A stretch of DNA of 64,000 nucleotides from Gammaproteobacteria bacterium (GCA_002730035.1 PBYU01000021.1:52597-116596), one strand, 5' to 3'; counted from the first letter of the stretch, positions 41,787-51,485 are shown. The notes: a model not told the origin generated them from the letters alone. A program made the numbers and translations.

Positions 41787-44003
41787 TTACACTCCTGCTA
41801 CGGGTGTAGACCTCGAGAAGTCATGCTTGCTGATCGGCAATTCTCGCACCCGTTGTCCGGTGAGAATATAAATCGCATTGGTGACCGCGGCTGCAATCGC
41901 TGGTGTGGACGGTTCGCCCAGTCCCCCCAGTGCCTCGCCGGACTCGACGATGTGCACATCGATCTCCGGTGCCGTGGCCATGCGTACCATCTCGTAATCC
42001 GGGAAGTTACCGTTAGCGACGCGACCCTTCTCGATGCTGATCTCGCCGTATAACGCAGCAGATAAACCGAAGATGATGCCGCTCTCCACCTGAGCCGCTG
42101 CCGTATCCGGGTTTACTGCCCAGCCACAGTCGATGGCACAGGTAACCTTGTGTACGACGGGTTTATTGTTGGCATCCATCGACACTTCCGCCACTTCGGC
42201 CACGATACTGCCGAAACTTTCCTGCACGGCTATGCCGAGAGCATGACCTTCGGGCAGGTTCTGACCATAGCCGGCGGCCTCTGCCGCCACTTCCAACACC
42301 TTACGGTGCCGTGGATGCGCCTGCAGCAATTCCATGCGGAACTGGTACGGGTTCTTACCGGCACGGTTTGCGACCTCATCGGTGAAGGATTCGGTGAAGA
42401 AGGTCTGCTGCGAATGGTCCACGCTACGCCAGGCCGCGATAGGCACGTGGGTATCGCCATCGACTACCCGAATCGACTGGTTCTCAATTGAGTAGGGGAT
42501 ATGCGCGGCGCCGGGTACCTGGATGGGACCGGTGAAACGGTTATGCCAGGCCAGCACCTTGTCATTTGCATCGAATGCTGCCTTGAAATTACTGCTCACA
42601 GCAGGGCGATAATAATCTTGCTGCATATCGTCTTCGCGGCTGAAGAGTGTTTTCACCGGCACATCGAACTCTTTGGCGATCAGGGTTGCGTGGTCGATCA
42701 TGTTCCAGTTAAACGGCAGGCGTCGACCGAAGCCGCCACCGCAATAGGTCTGATGAAACGTCACAGCGTCTTCGTCCAGCCCCGCGATACTTGCAACTCG
42801 ACCCTTAATGCCAAGCGCATCCTGGGTGCTGGTCCACAGATCTGCCTTGTCGCCTTGAATGTGCACCGTGCAGTTCATCGGTTCCATTGGCGCGTGAGCC
42901 AGGTAGGGAACGCGGTAGTTGCCTTCGATAATGTCGGCGGCGGACTCCAGTGCTGCTTCGGCGTCGCCGCTTTCAAAATCCTTGCTGCCATTGCTCTCGG
43001 CCAGTTCCTGGTCGAAACGTGCCGCAATCTCGGCGCTTGAGACATTGTCGTTATCCGACGGCTCCCATTCTGTGGTGACCAGGGCCAACGCTTTCTTCGC
43101 CCGCCAATAGCTATCTGCTACGACTGCGACAGAATCTTCCAATTCGATAACGTCTTTTACACCCCGTTCGGCAAATGCCGGCAGAGAATCGACCGACACC
43201 AGCTTGGTACCGAATACCGGGGCCAGGCGAATCGCGGCGTAAAGCATGTCTTCGCTATGGGCATCCAATCCGTATTTTGCCGAGCCGTTTACCTTTGCCG
43301 GAATATCGTTACGGGAGATCGCCTTGCCCATGATATTAAACTCAGAACGATCCTTTAATGTTGCGTTCTGCGGGGGTTCCATCACGGCTGCCTGAGAAGC
43401 CAGCTGTCCATAGCTGTAAGAACGACCAGAGGCGTTGTGATGCACATGGCTCAACTCGGTGGTGAGTTCTTCCGGGGGCACACCCCAGCGTGCAGCTGCC
43501 GTTTCCATCAGCAGTTGGCGGGCTGTGGCACCGGCGGTTCGCATGCCATATTCACCGGTGAAGCGCACCGATGAACTGCCACCGGTTGTCTGCAGGTTGC
43601 CGATCTCAGCCACGGCGAAGGCAGTTGCACCCACCAGACCCATGAGAAAGTTTGGCACGCCAAATTCACTGGCGAAGCCCCTGACCAGATCGCCGTTGGC
43701 AAACAGGTCGATGGCAGGCGCCTGTTCGATGTTCACTTCTTCCCAGTTGGCGTCCAGTTCATCGGCGGCCATCATCGATAACGACGTATGAATGCCCTGT
43801 CCCATTTCTGAGTGCGGTACATAGATCGTGATTGCGTTGTCGGGTTCGATCTTGATAAATGAGGTGATGTAGCGTTCATTGCCCTGCACCAGATCGTCAT
43901 TGGCACGCCGATGCCGGCTGGGGCGCGTTGCAGAGTAACCGATGAGTACGCCACCACCTACAGCGGCGCCAGTGAGGATAAATCGTCGTCGGTTCATTTT
44001 CAT
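41787..44003 (-). CDS. molybdopterin-binding subunit of an isoquinoline 1-oxidoreductase/aldehyde oxidase-type enzyme (IorB-like)
   Basis: The 738-residue protein has a Tat-type N-terminus (NRRRFILTG) and the xanthine dehydrogenase family large-subunit architecture. HSEMGQGIHTSLSMMAADEL, QTYCGGGFGRR and the active-site GLGEPSTPAIAAA with the catalytic Glu are typical of IorB-like two-subunit hydroxylases, which hydroxylate N-heterocycles or aldehydes. The 2Fe-2S subunit gene lies 12 bases upstream in the same operon. No FAD subunit is nearby, consistent with the IorAB plan. Tat export places it in the periplasm. Confidence 0.9.
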   Translation of the reverse strand: MKMNRRRFILTGAAVGGGVLIGYSATRPSRHRRANDDLVQGNERYITSFIKIEPDNAITIYVPHSEMGQGIHTSLSMMAADELDANWEEVNIEQAPAIDLFANGDLVRGFASEFGVPNFLMGLVGATAFAVAEIGNLQTTGGSSSVRFTGEYGMRTAGATARQLLMETAAARWGVPPEELTTELSHVHHNASGRSYSYGQLASQAAVMEPPQNATLKDRSEFNIMGKAISRNDIPAKVNGSAKYGLDAHSEDMLYAAIRLAPVFGTKLVSVDSLPAFAERGVKDVIELEDSVAVVADSYWRAKKALALVTTEWEPSDNDNVSSAEIAARFDQELAESNGSKDFESGDAEAALESAADIIEGNYRVPYLAHAPMEPMNCTVHIQGDKADLWTSTQDALGIKGRVASIAGLDEDAVTFHQTYCGGGFGRRLPFNWNMIDHATLIAKEFDVPVKTLFSREDDMQQDYYRPAVSSNFKAAFDANDKVLAWHNRFTGPIQVPGAAHIPYSIENQSIRVVDGDTHVPIAAWRSVDHSQQTFFTESFTDEVANRAGKNPYQFRMELLQAHPRHRKVLEVAAEAAGYGQNLPEGHALGIAVQESFGSIVAEVAEVSMDANNKPVVHKVTCAIDCGWAVNPDTAAAQVESGIIFGLSAALYGEISIEKGRVANGNFPDYEMVRMATAPEIDVHIVESGEALGGLGEPSTPAIAAAVTNAIYILTGQRVRELPISKHDFSRSTPVAGV

Positions 44004-44015
44004 GGTGATTTTCCT

Positions 44016-44489
44016 CTATGCCGTGGCCAGTGAGCGGATGGCTCTGCGTACGCGTGGGTACGAACCACAGCGACAGACATTGGTAATTCCCGCATCGATT
44101 TCTGCATCACTTGGATTGGGGTTGGATGCCAGGAATGCTGAAACAGCCATGACCATGCCGGATTGGCAATAACCACACTGCGGCACCTGATGGTCGATCC
44201 AGGCTTGCTGCACGGCGGATAAATCCGCTGGGGCTGGGTTGCTTCCTGCAGCGGCTACAGCCAGACCTTCAATGGTGGTGATTTCAGCGCCTTCAACCGC
44301 GCTCACGGTCGTCGTACAGCTACGCACCGCATTACCATTGACATGGACTGTGCAGGCACCGCAGTTACCGATGCCACAACCGAACTTGGTACCGGTCATA
44401 CCCAACTCATCCCGGATCGCCCACAACAACGGCATATCCGGCTCGATGTCCAGCGACTGTTCGACGCCATTTACCTTGAAAGTAGCCAT
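44016..44489 (-). CDS. 2Fe-2S subunit of the IorAB-type hydroxylase
   Basis: The 157-residue protein starts at ATG 44489 ([30 protein letters not shown]) and has both expected iron-sulfur sites: CGIGNCGAC...RSC for the plant-type cluster and CGYCQSGM...[13 protein letters not shown] for the second cluster. It passes electrons from the Mo centre of the large subunit encoded downstream. There is no signal peptide of its own, so it is probably co-exported with the Tat-signal-bearing partner. The frame is open further upstream to 44525, but the N-terminus fits the family at 44489. Confidence 0.92.
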   Translation of the reverse strand: MATFKVNGVEQSLDIEPDMPLLWAIRDELGMTGTKFGCGIGNCGACTVHVNGNAVRSCTTTVSAVEGAEITTIEGLAVAAAGSNPAPADLSAVQQAWIDHQVPQCGYCQSGMVMAVSAFLASNPNPSDAEIDAGITNVCRCGSYPRVRRAIRSLATA

Positions 44490-44659
44490 TCCTAATCCCC
44501 TCAACAGGTACAGAATTATGATCAATCCAGGATATAGCAGGGCGGCCCTGGCATCAATGACATTTTGGTAGTCCCGACAAGCTGTAAGTTAGTTATTCCG
44601 GGGTGTCTGTGGGAAAATGCCTGGTCTGAAATTGCTTGGAATAGTGAGCGCATAAGACT

Positions 44660-45871
44660 GTGGTAGTAAATCCTGACGAATTTAACTACAGCTCACTGGA
44701 TACCGTGATTACCGGTGAGTCAGTACTGTCTGCATTGCCGAGATTGGTGAACAGAATGGGGGTGGAGCGTGTCTTGTTGGTGGCTTCCTCCAGTCTGGCT
44801 GCCCATACCAATCAGTTTGCAGAATTGCAGCAACGGTTGGGCACACGTTGTGCAGGTATCTTCGATCGCATCTCCGCTCATACTCCTCGTGATGAAGTGC
44901 TGGTTGGGCTACAAGCTGCCAGGGAGGTCGATGCCGATCTCTTAGTGTCGCTCGGCGGCGGATCCATCATCGATGCCTGTAAGGTAATTCAACTCGCTAT
45001 CGATCAGGAAATCCATTCCGAAGAGGCCTTGGTAGAATATGCCCAGCGCTCCGATGGCAGTCGGGGATCGAAGGCAGGTGATTATTCGTTGTTTTCTGAA
45101 CATTCCAAAATTAGGCAGATCGCTGTTCCAACGACCTTGTCCGGCGCTGAATTCAGTAACAATGCTGGTGTCTTGGATCGATCCCGCTCGGCTAAAGAGG
45201 GATACCGAGGCACCGATCTGTGTCCGCAATGCATCATCTACGACCCTGAGCTGGCGGTACACACTCCCCAATGGCTATGGCTATCTACTGCCATCCGTTC
45301 TCTGGATCATGCTATCGAAGGATTCTGTTCTCCTGAGACCAATCCGTTTCTCGATGGGCATTTCCTGCACGCCATGAAATTGTTCGCCGAATCACTGCCT
45401 CTGACCAGAGCCGATTCCCATGACCTGCACGCACGCACCCTGAATCAACAGGCAGTTTGGTTGGCTTGCTGTGGTTTGGGAACTTTCGTTCATGGTGCCA
45501 GTCATGGCATCGGATATATCCTCGGCAGTCTTTGTGGTGTGCCTCATGGACATACTTCCTGTGTTATGCTGCCAGCAGTTCTACAATGGAATGCAGAACA
45601 ATTTGCCGACCAACAGGACCCAATTATTCAGGCGCTGGGGAATTCAGGAAACAGGCCAGAACAAGGCTCTGAAACCAGCGCGGGTGCCGCTGTTAAGTCG
45701 CTTGTCGGTAAGCTGGGCCTGCCAACGACTCTCAAACAAGTAGGAGTGAATCCGGATCAGCTCAATGAAATTGCAGACCGAGCAATACAGCACCCGGTGG
45801 TGCGTAGTAATCCTAGGAAATTGGAATCAGCGGAGCAGGTTCGGGAAATACTAGAGTTGGCCTGGAATTGA
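44660..45871 (+). CDS. iron-containing alcohol dehydrogenase, maleylacetate-reductase-like
   Basis: The 403-residue protein shows the Fe-ADH fold: VSLGGGSIIDACKV for NAD binding, PTTLSGAEFSNNAGV, IRSLDHAIEGFCS and SHGIGYILGSLCGVPHGHTSCVMLPAVLQWN, which contain the metal-binding Asp/His set. The SHGIGYxLG...GVPHGHTSCVMLP form is like maleylacetate reductases. It may reduce an alpha,beta-unsaturated dicarboxylate or oxidise an alcohol; unresolved. A GTG start at 44660 is used. It precedes the GST gene in the same direction. Confidence 0.88.
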   Translation: MVVNPDEFNYSSLDTVITGESVLSALPRLVNRMGVERVLLVASSSLAAHTNQFAELQQRLGTRCAGIFDRISAHTPRDEVLVGLQAAREVDADLLVSLGGGSIIDACKVIQLAIDQEIHSEEALVEYAQRSDGSRGSKAGDYSLFSEHSKIRQIAVPTTLSGAEFSNNAGVLDRSRSAKEGYRGTDLCPQCIIYDPELAVHTPQWLWLSTAIRSLDHAIEGFCSPETNPFLDGHFLHAMKLFAESLPLTRADSHDLHARTLNQQAVWLACCGLGTFVHGASHGIGYILGSLCGVPHGHTSCVMLPAVLQWNAEQFADQQDPIIQALGNSGNRPEQGSETSAGAAVKSLVGKLGLPTTLKQVGVNPDQLNEIADRAIQHPVVRSNPRKLESAEQVREILELAWN

Positions 45872-45900
45872 GAGTTGAAGAAAGGATATGGAGTTAAACC

Positions 45901-46578
45901 ATGACAGAGTCGCAAACTGAAGAATCTCTCATTCCGAATGTTACTTACTTCAATGTTCGCGGGCGGGCTGAAGTCATTCGCATCATCCTGGAAGAAAACA
46001 GTACAGCTTATACCGAAAGGCGCATTTCGATTGATGAGTGGCCCGACGTGAAATCAAACTTTACCTTCGGACAGATACCAGTCTATGAAGAAGGCGGGCT
46101 GCTACTCAACCAACCCAATGCGATCTACCGTTACCTCGGCAGAAAGTTCGATATGTATGGCGACTCGATGCTGGAGCATGTGCGATGTGACATGGTGCAG
46201 GAGATTTTTGTCGACGCGCAGAACAACATAGGAGACTTTTACTGGAATCCTGAGTTTGAAAAACTTCGAGATGATTATGAGAAGAACGAGCTGCCTCCGT
46301 TGTTGACCCGAATACAGGATTTACTTGTGACTAATCCAATCGACAGTGGTTTCTGGGTTGGAAGCCGTCTTAGCTTTGTCGATATCATCGCCTGGCATTT
46401 TCTGGACCATGTCCGTCCGTTTTCGATGAAGACCTTGCAACAGTTTGAAAAGCTCTGTCAGTTCAAGGAAATGATCGAGAGCCGACCCCGCATTGCTGCC
46501 TACCTGGACTCGGATCGCCGACCAAAAACCTTAACCGTGAGTCTGTCACCATTCGGCGGTACTCCGGAAACCAGCTGA
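45901..46578 (+). CDS. sigma-like glutathione S-transferase
   Basis: The 225-residue protein opens NVTYFNVRGRAEVIRIILEE, with the catalytic-type Tyr of alpha/mu/pi/sigma GSTs, uncommon in bacteria. The SNAIL-type glutathione site reads LLLNQPNAIYRYLG, with Pro in the position where Ser usually contacts the gamma-glutamyl group. The helical C-domain is WVGSRLSFVDIIAWHFLDHVRPF. It may conjugate electrophiles or act with the upstream dehydrogenase; maleylacetate-type reductases and GSTs can share aromatic pathways, but this pairing is inference. Confidence 0.87.
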   Translation: MTESQTEESLIPNVTYFNVRGRAEVIRIILEENSTAYTERRISIDEWPDVKSNFTFGQIPVYEEGGLLLNQPNAIYRYLGRKFDMYGDSMLEHVRCDMVQEIFVDAQNNIGDFYWNPEFEKLRDDYEKNELPPLLTRIQDLLVTNPIDSGFWVGSRLSFVDIIAWHFLDHVRPFSMKTLQQFEKLCQFKEMIESRPRIAAYLDSDRRPKTLTVSLSPFGGTPETS

Positions 46579-46589
46579 CGTTGTTAACG

Positions 46590-47462
46590 ATGCGATATCT
46601 ACCACCGATACTGGTCGCATTGTTGATTCAGTACTCGGCCTGTGCCGTGGCACAAAACTTCGATGACGCGTCTCAGTTTGTGCGTTTTCAATCCGGTGCC
46701 AATACCTGGGAGGGGGAGTTACAAACGGCGATCACTACCTACGAGAACGATTCCGGAGCGATCGTCGAATTAGTAGGAGCAATTCATATCGCAGACAAGT
46801 CCTATTTCCGGGCATTGAATCAGTACTTTAGTACACGCCATGCGGTGTTATATGAACTGGTAGCCGAATCGAACCAGCGCCCGCAACCGGGGACACAAAC
46901 CGCTGGTGGTTCCTCAGTAAGTTTTATGCAGCGCGCCCTGGCAAATTTTCTGCGGCTGGATTTTCAATTGGAACAGATCGATTACTCACCCCGCAATTTT
47001 CAGCATGCCGATCTAAACCCGCAGCAGCTACAACAGATTATGCTGGCCAAGAATGAAAATTTTTTCTCAATGTTCTTAAGCCTCGCGCTTGCACAAATTG
47101 CAACGGAACAGGCCGCATTGGCAAACGGCACGCAATCCTCATCGTTCAATATGATATCTGTGATGAATGCGTTGGCAGCAGAAGATAAAGCTATCGCCTT
47201 CAAGTTTCTATTTGCTGAGGAGCTTGGGCGCAGTGGTGGAGTAATCATAGGGGCTGAACTGGAGAGCCAGCTCACCCTGCTTGGAGATCGCAATAGTGTG
47301 GCATTGCAGGTTCTCAAAGAAACGCTGGCAGACAACTCGAATCGAGCGATTAGCCTGTTTTATGGCGCCGCCCATATGCCGGGCCTGGAGCGCGAATTAC
47401 TGCAATCCATGGGATTCACTAAAACAGCTCAGCGCTGGTTAACTGCCTGGCAGATTCCCTAA
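46590..47462 (+). CDS. exported TraB-like protein
   Basis: The protein (about 290 residues) has a signal peptide (to ACAVAQ) and IVELVGAIHIADKSYFRALNQYFSTRHAVLYELV, similar to the VGTxHxS opening of TraB/GumN-like proteins. The second half carries NRAISLFYGAAHMPGLERELLQSMGF, the matching C-terminal GxxH motif. Family members are thought to be metalloprotease-like or hydrolases (Tiki/TraB fold), with roles not settled. ATG 46590 is preferred over the TTG at 46581. Confidence 0.8.
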   Translation: MRYLPPILVALLIQYSACAVAQNFDDASQFVRFQSGANTWEGELQTAITTYENDSGAIVELVGAIHIADKSYFRALNQYFSTRHAVLYELVAESNQRPQPGTQTAGGSSVSFMQRALANFLRLDFQLEQIDYSPRNFQHADLNPQQLQQIMLAKNENFFSMFLSLALAQIATEQAALANGTQSSSFNMISVMNALAAEDKAIAFKFLFAEELGRSGGVIIGAELESQLTLLGDRNSVALQVLKETLADNSNRAISLFYGAAHMPGLERELLQSMGFTKTAQRWLTAWQIP

Positions 47463-47692
47463 GGCAATGAGGTGGCTGTTATTTTGGATAGAATGGAGAT
47501 TAGGCGGGGTTATTTTAGTTGACTAGGCCGCCATTAACCGGACAATAGACATTCCGTTTCACAATTGAGGCCACTCCAGATTGAAGGGGGTTGCGGGGTT
47601 GAGTCCAGCAGGAGCTTTACCACACGGTCACTCCAGGCTACCGTTGTAAAACAGTCTAAGCTGTTGAATTTAAAAAAAAGGTGGATATAGAT

Positions 47693-48052
47693 ATGAAAAA
47701 ATTACTAAGTGGATGGTTGGTGTTATCTCTGGCTGTTCTTGTTGGCTGTGCTGCTGCAACTCCCGCTGGAGTAGGTGTGTGGGGCATTGAAATGAATACT
47801 CCAATAGGTGCAGTACCCGCTACTTTAACCTTAAACGCCGATGGCTCTGGCAGTATGTCAGCCGATCAGCTGGGTGACGCACCTATTTCGGGAGTTATCT
47901 TTGACGGTAACAGTATCGCTTTCGAAGCTGCAATTGATGCACAGGGTCAATCTCTGGTACTCGAATTCACCGGTAACGTCGATGGTGATTCATTGGAAGG
48001 TGAATTTGGCAGTGACTTCGGTGCCTTCGGTGTTTCCGGTAACCGGCAATAG
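47693..48052 (+). CDS. small lipoprotein, function unknown
   Basis: From ATG 47693 the 119-residue protein has a lipoprotein signal with the lipobox LVGC (Cys18 or near), followed by a Gly-rich, beta-strand-like domain with repeated segments: TLNADGSGSMSADQLGDAPISGVIFDGNSIAFE and GNVDGDSLEGEFGSDFG. The strand-turn pattern resembles small beta-sandwich lipoproteins. An in-frame ATG at 47681 lies upstream. A strong terminator follows. Confidence 0.72.
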   Translation: MKKLLSGWLVLSLAVLVGCAAATPAGVGVWGIEMNTPIGAVPATLTLNADGSGSMSADQLGDAPISGVIFDGNSIAFEAAIDAQGQSLVLEFTGNVDGDSLEGEFGSDFGAFGVSGNRQ

Positions 48053-48079
48053 TTTAGCTCCAAAAAATCTTTACCTGAC

Positions 48080-48111
48080 AAAAAGGGATCTCTTCACAGA
48101 GACCCCTTTTT
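48080..48111 (+). terminator. intrinsic terminator of the lipoprotein gene
   Basis: AAAAAGGG (48080-48087) pairs with CCCTTTTT (48104-48111), with an inner TCTCT/AGAGA stem and a 4-base loop. More T residues follow. It lies 27 bases after the stop codon. Confidence 0.88.
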
Positions 48112-48163
48112 GTTTTTTCAAATACGCAAAAGTCTTAGAGTCGAACAATTACTTCCTTTCTAG

Positions 48164-48406
48164 CTAACGCTTCTTACGGGACTGGCTAGCCTCCTGACTA
48201 TCACTGATTGCTGTCAGTCGTAGTTTCGATGTCGAGTGGCACGTAGTAAGAATCACCTGCGCTCTCGATTTCAGTACGCAGGGCCCGCCACTCAGGGCCA
48301 ACTGATCCACCCTCTCGTTATGCGGCACCATTGTCGGTTGAGCGACAGCGAAGCTAGTCGAGAAGAGCCCCGCCAGCAACAAACCACAATAGCTGGTTCG
48401 TTTCAT
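48164..48406 (-). pseudogene. small exported protein, possibly frameshifted
   Basis: The open frame (80 residues) has a signal peptide (AGLFSTSFAVAQ) and AGGAAATG at the start. After RVDQLALSGG its composition degrades. In the +2 frame the sequence continues as EWRALRTEIESAGDSYYVP and LDIETTTDSNQ, which looks more protein-like and ends at TGA 48201-48203. This suggests a single-base insertion or deletion near 48285. No family is recognised, so the judgement rests only on composition. Confidence 0.45.
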
Positions 48407-48505
48407 TTCCTGTTACATCTCAAGCAAGGGGGTTGGCAATAAAATGAGAATAGCGCATGTATGCAGCGCCTGGCATTGTGCCAAAAATGCTGAGTTTGAG
48501 TCCTA

Positions 48506-49054
48506 TCAGATTACATTGAGTCGAAGACTCTCAACTACCGACTCCAGGTTCTGTTGCGCATTCGGACTATTGGGATGAACGTCGATTAAATTTTCAAAGG
48601 CTTGTCTGGCCTTACTCAACTCGTCGCGCTGAATATACACCAGACCCAAACCCGACAGCGCTCCAAAATGTCGGGGCTCCAGTTCCAGAGTCTGCTCTAT
48701 GTCGGCAATCGATTTATCGAGGTTGCCAAGCAGGTAATGCAGTGTGGCGCGCTTGTTCCACGCTTCGGCATAATCGGGAAAGTTTTCTATAATCTGATTG
48801 AAGATCAACAAGGCATCGGAATAGCGCTGAAAATTCAAGCGTTGTATGCCCATTTGCATCAGTTGTTCGACATCACTGTTGGCATGTTGCAACCAGATTT
48901 CCCATATCTGGTTCTCCGCAGCGCGGATGGTGCTCAGATCACCACTGACTAACAAATTGGTAAACAGAGGATCGAGTCTGGTATCTGTCTGATCGGCGCG
49001 TGATTGACCAGGCATGAGAACGACAACGCCGAGCAACAGCGAGATAAGTCGCAT
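48506..49054 (-). CDS. exported TPR protein
   Basis: The 182-residue protein has a signal peptide (to QSRADQ) and about three tetratricopeptide repeats: VEQLMQMGIQRLNFQRYSDALLIFNQIIENFPDYAEAWNKRATLHYLLGNLDKSIADIEQTLELEPRHF, then ALSGLGLVYIQRDELSKARQAFENLIDVHPNSPNA. Such proteins scaffold periplasmic or envelope complexes; partners are unknown. It lies downstream of the glutamate-synthase-like gene on the same strand. Confidence 0.87.
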   Translation of the reverse strand: MRLISLLLGVVVLMPGQSRADQTDTRLDPLFTNLLVSGDLSTIRAAENQIWEIWLQHANSDVEQLMQMGIQRLNFQRYSDALLIFNQIIENFPDYAEAWNKRATLHYLLGNLDKSIADIEQTLELEPRHFGALSGLGLVYIQRDELSKARQAFENLIDVHPNSPNAQQNLESVVESLRLNVI

Positions 49055-49108
49055 GGGATCGTCTCCAGAATTGCGTGTTACCAGTATAGCTCTGTGACTG
49101 ACCAGTGC

Positions 49109-50728
49109 CTAGAAGCAATCTGCACTCGCCCGTAACCAATCCATGCGGTAAGAATCGGGGATTGTGTCACTGAGAAGTTGCCGCTCGTCCAAGCGGCAAT
49201 AAATCTGGTCGAAATTTTTCGTGCCGCCCTCACAACGGCTGTACAGATCGGCGGGTGTAAGCTTGCCAGGGTTGTCGAATCCCATCGCTCCGCAGAGTTC
49301 CAGGAAGGCATGCACCGTCGCGTGGTGAAAATTTCTCACGCGATCAGACTTCTCAAAGACATCGACGGCCCGGGCTCGGGATGGGTTCTGTGTGGCGATA
49401 CCAGTGGGGTAATGATTGGTATTGCAACTTTTGGATTGCACGCAACCTAATGCCATCATCATCGCGCGGGCGGCATTGACAGCATCAGCTCCGACGATGA
49501 TTTTCTCCAGCAGATCGAAACCGGTAGCAGTCTGACCCGCAGCGATGAGTTTGATGTGTTGGCGCAGGCCGGCGCCGATCAAAGCCTGATTCACGTAGTA
49601 GGTTGCTTCGAGGCAGGGCATCCCCAGCCGATTGGAGAATTCAACCGGAGCCGCGCCGGTACCACCCTCGGCGCCATCGACAGTAATAAAGTCCGGCAGA
49701 ATATTGCTTTCCAGCATGGCTTTTACGATGGCCAGAAATTCAGTTTTCCTTCCGAGGCAAAGCTTAAACCCGATGGGTTTGCCTTCGCTGAGTTTGCGCA
49801 GGCGAGCGACAAATTGAAGTAGTCCAACCGGCGAATCGAACTCCGGATGAGTCGGGGGTGAGAGGACATCCTTGCCAGCCTCGACCAGGCGAATAGCGGC
49901 GATTTCTTCGGTGACTTTGGCACCGGGCAGCACGCCGCCATGGGAGGGTTTTGCTCCCTGGGAAATTTTAATTTCGATCATCTTCACGACACCGAGACTG
50001 GCTCGCTCGGCGAAGGCTGCATCGTTGAACGAGCCATCGGCGTTGCGGCAACCGAAGTAACCGGTACCTAACTGCCAGATAATATCGCCACCGTGTGCCA
50101 GGTGATGCTCACTGATGCTACCTTCACCGGTGTTATGAGCGAAATCGCCTTTTGTCGCTCCCAGGTTAAGCGCCTCAATCGCCTTGGCACTCAGGGCGCC
50201 GAAACTCATCGCTGAAATATTCAGACGGGAGGCACTATAGGGTTGCTTACAATCCGGCCCTCCAACGGTAATCCGCACATGTTCATCGGCGACTTCCACC
50301 GCCTTAATCAAATGAGCCAGACTGCGATAACCTTCTGAAAGAATTTCCTGCTCGGTGCCGAAAGGCAGTGTATCGTTGGCACCCTTGGCTCTACGATAGA
50401 CAAGATTGCGCCGTTCTCGGCTGAAAGGTTTCTCTTCAACATTATTGGCGATAAAGTATTGGTGAATCTCCGGGCGAATATACTCTAACATGTAACGCAT
50501 GTTAGCCAGCACGGGATAGTTTCGGCGTAAATTGCTGGCTGAGAACATTAGTGCATACGCGCCCACGCCAGTCCATGCCAACAGAATCAAAAAAATCGTG
50601 AGTTGTAAGGGAGCTTCAGAAAGTGCCGTCGGCGACAGATTGAATTCAATGGTCAACACTAGCCGCAGCAGACTCAGTGGCATGAAAATCAGGGCAATTG
50701 CCCAATACATTCGAACGACCGGAGTCAT
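49109..50728 (-). CDS. FMN-binding glutamate synthase family protein
   Basis: The 539-residue protein has two N-terminal membrane helices (about residues 1-65) and a GltB-type FMN TIM barrel: NISAMSFGALSAKAIEALNLGA, KISQGAKPSHGGVLPG, FITVDGAEGGTGAAP, then GADAVNAARAMMMALGC. The iron-sulfur loop reads C429-x5-C435-x4-Tyr440; canonical members have Cys at the last position, so the 3Fe-4S cluster may be lost or altered. No amidotransferase domain or GltD subunit is present. Such proteins are annotated as glutamate synthases, but their true substrates are uncertain. Confidence 0.88.
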   Translation of the reverse strand: MTPVVRMYWAIALIFMPLSLLRLVLTIEFNLSPTALSEAPLQLTIFLILLAWTGVGAYALMFSASNLRRNYPVLANMRYMLEYIRPEIHQYFIANNVEEKPFSRERRNLVYRRAKGANDTLPFGTEQEILSEGYRSLAHLIKAVEVADEHVRITVGGPDCKQPYSASRLNISAMSFGALSAKAIEALNLGATKGDFAHNTGEGSISEHHLAHGGDIIWQLGTGYFGCRNADGSFNDAAFAERASLGVVKMIEIKISQGAKPSHGGVLPGAKVTEEIAAIRLVEAGKDVLSPPTHPEFDSPVGLLQFVARLRKLSEGKPIGFKLCLGRKTEFLAIVKAMLESNILPDFITVDGAEGGTGAAPVEFSNRLGMPCLEATYYVNQALIGAGLRQHIKLIAAGQTATGFDLLEKIIVGADAVNAARAMMMALGCVQSKSCNTNHYPTGIATQNPSRARAVDVFEKSDRVRNFHHATVHAFLELCGAMGFDNPGKLTPADLYSRCEGGTKNFDQIYCRLDERQLLSDTIPDSYRMDWLRASADCF

Positions 50729-50771
50729 TAGCTCACCTCGGTTCTCGCTGTTCCGAGAGCAGACCGGTTCC

Positions 50772-51485
50772 TCAAAAATTCATTACAAACGTAACAGCGG
50801 TTTCAGTATCTGTCTCTTCACGTTCTGGTGGAACATCTGTCTGGTGTTTAATCTTCAGTGAAAAACGCAGCGATAGATTCTCAAGAATCTGGGTTTCGAT
50901 GCTGCTTTCTGATCGATAGATGGTGGAATCGGATCCGTATTCCCTGCTGAGCTCCTGGCTAAATATCGCCGTATTGGAAACATTCCAGCTATAGTCTCCG
51001 GCCAGACGCAGAATCGGCTCATCGAAATCGTCCTCATCCAGCCGTGACCGGCGAATACCGAGACCGGCATTTAATGTTAGCCCCATGTTGGTCCTGTTCT
51101 GTAGAAATCGACTACCGTAGCTGAAGGTGAGGTCAGACTGGCTGTCGAAACCGCTGAAGCGGTCATCTTCATGAGAGAAACGACTCTGAAAGAAGCTGTT
51201 TGCGGATAACTCGTAATTGGCGCTGGCGACACCATACCAGCGCTGGCCTTTTACCTCGTTTTCGCTAGAAGAGTACAGGGCGTCGAGTGAAAAATCGTAA
51301 TTCCACCGACCTAGGTCAAGATTGATAGAACCAGCGAAATTGAGGGATTGTTCCTCAGTATTTCCGGATGTGAACAGGCCACCGAGTTCGATTTCCCGGG
51401 TAATTACATTTTCCTCTTGAGCTATTGCCGATGTGCTCAGTACGGCAATAAAGGCAGCTAGCAATAAGCTGTTAGGTGATTTCAT
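50772..51485 (-). CDS. DUF481 outer-membrane protein
   Basis: From ATG 51485 the 237-residue protein has a signal peptide (to IAQEEN) and a beta-barrel-like sequence ending in MNF. ELGGLFTSGNTEEQSLNFAGSINLDLGRWNYDFSLDALYSSSENEVKGQRWYGVASANYEL is the DUF481 (YdiY-like) N-terminal pattern. It probably inserts in the outer membrane; function unknown. The open frame extends upstream to 51575 without a better start. Confidence 0.85.
   Translation of the reverse strand: MKSPNSLLLAAFIAVLSTSAIAQEENVITREIELGGLFTSGNTEEQSLNFAGSINLDLGRWNYDFSLDALYSSSENEVKGQRWYGVASANYELSANSFFQSRFSHEDDRFSGFDSQSDLTFSYGSRFLQNRTNMGLTLNAGLGIRRSRLDEDDFDEPILRLAGDYSWNVSNTAIFSQELSREYGSDSTIYRSESSIETQILENLSLRFSLKIKHQTDVPPEREETDTETAVTFVMNF

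Noticed and set aside
47463-47680. RNA gene in the gap before the lipoprotein gene
   Set aside because: Some GC-rich stretches but no convincing stem set or promoter-terminator pair.
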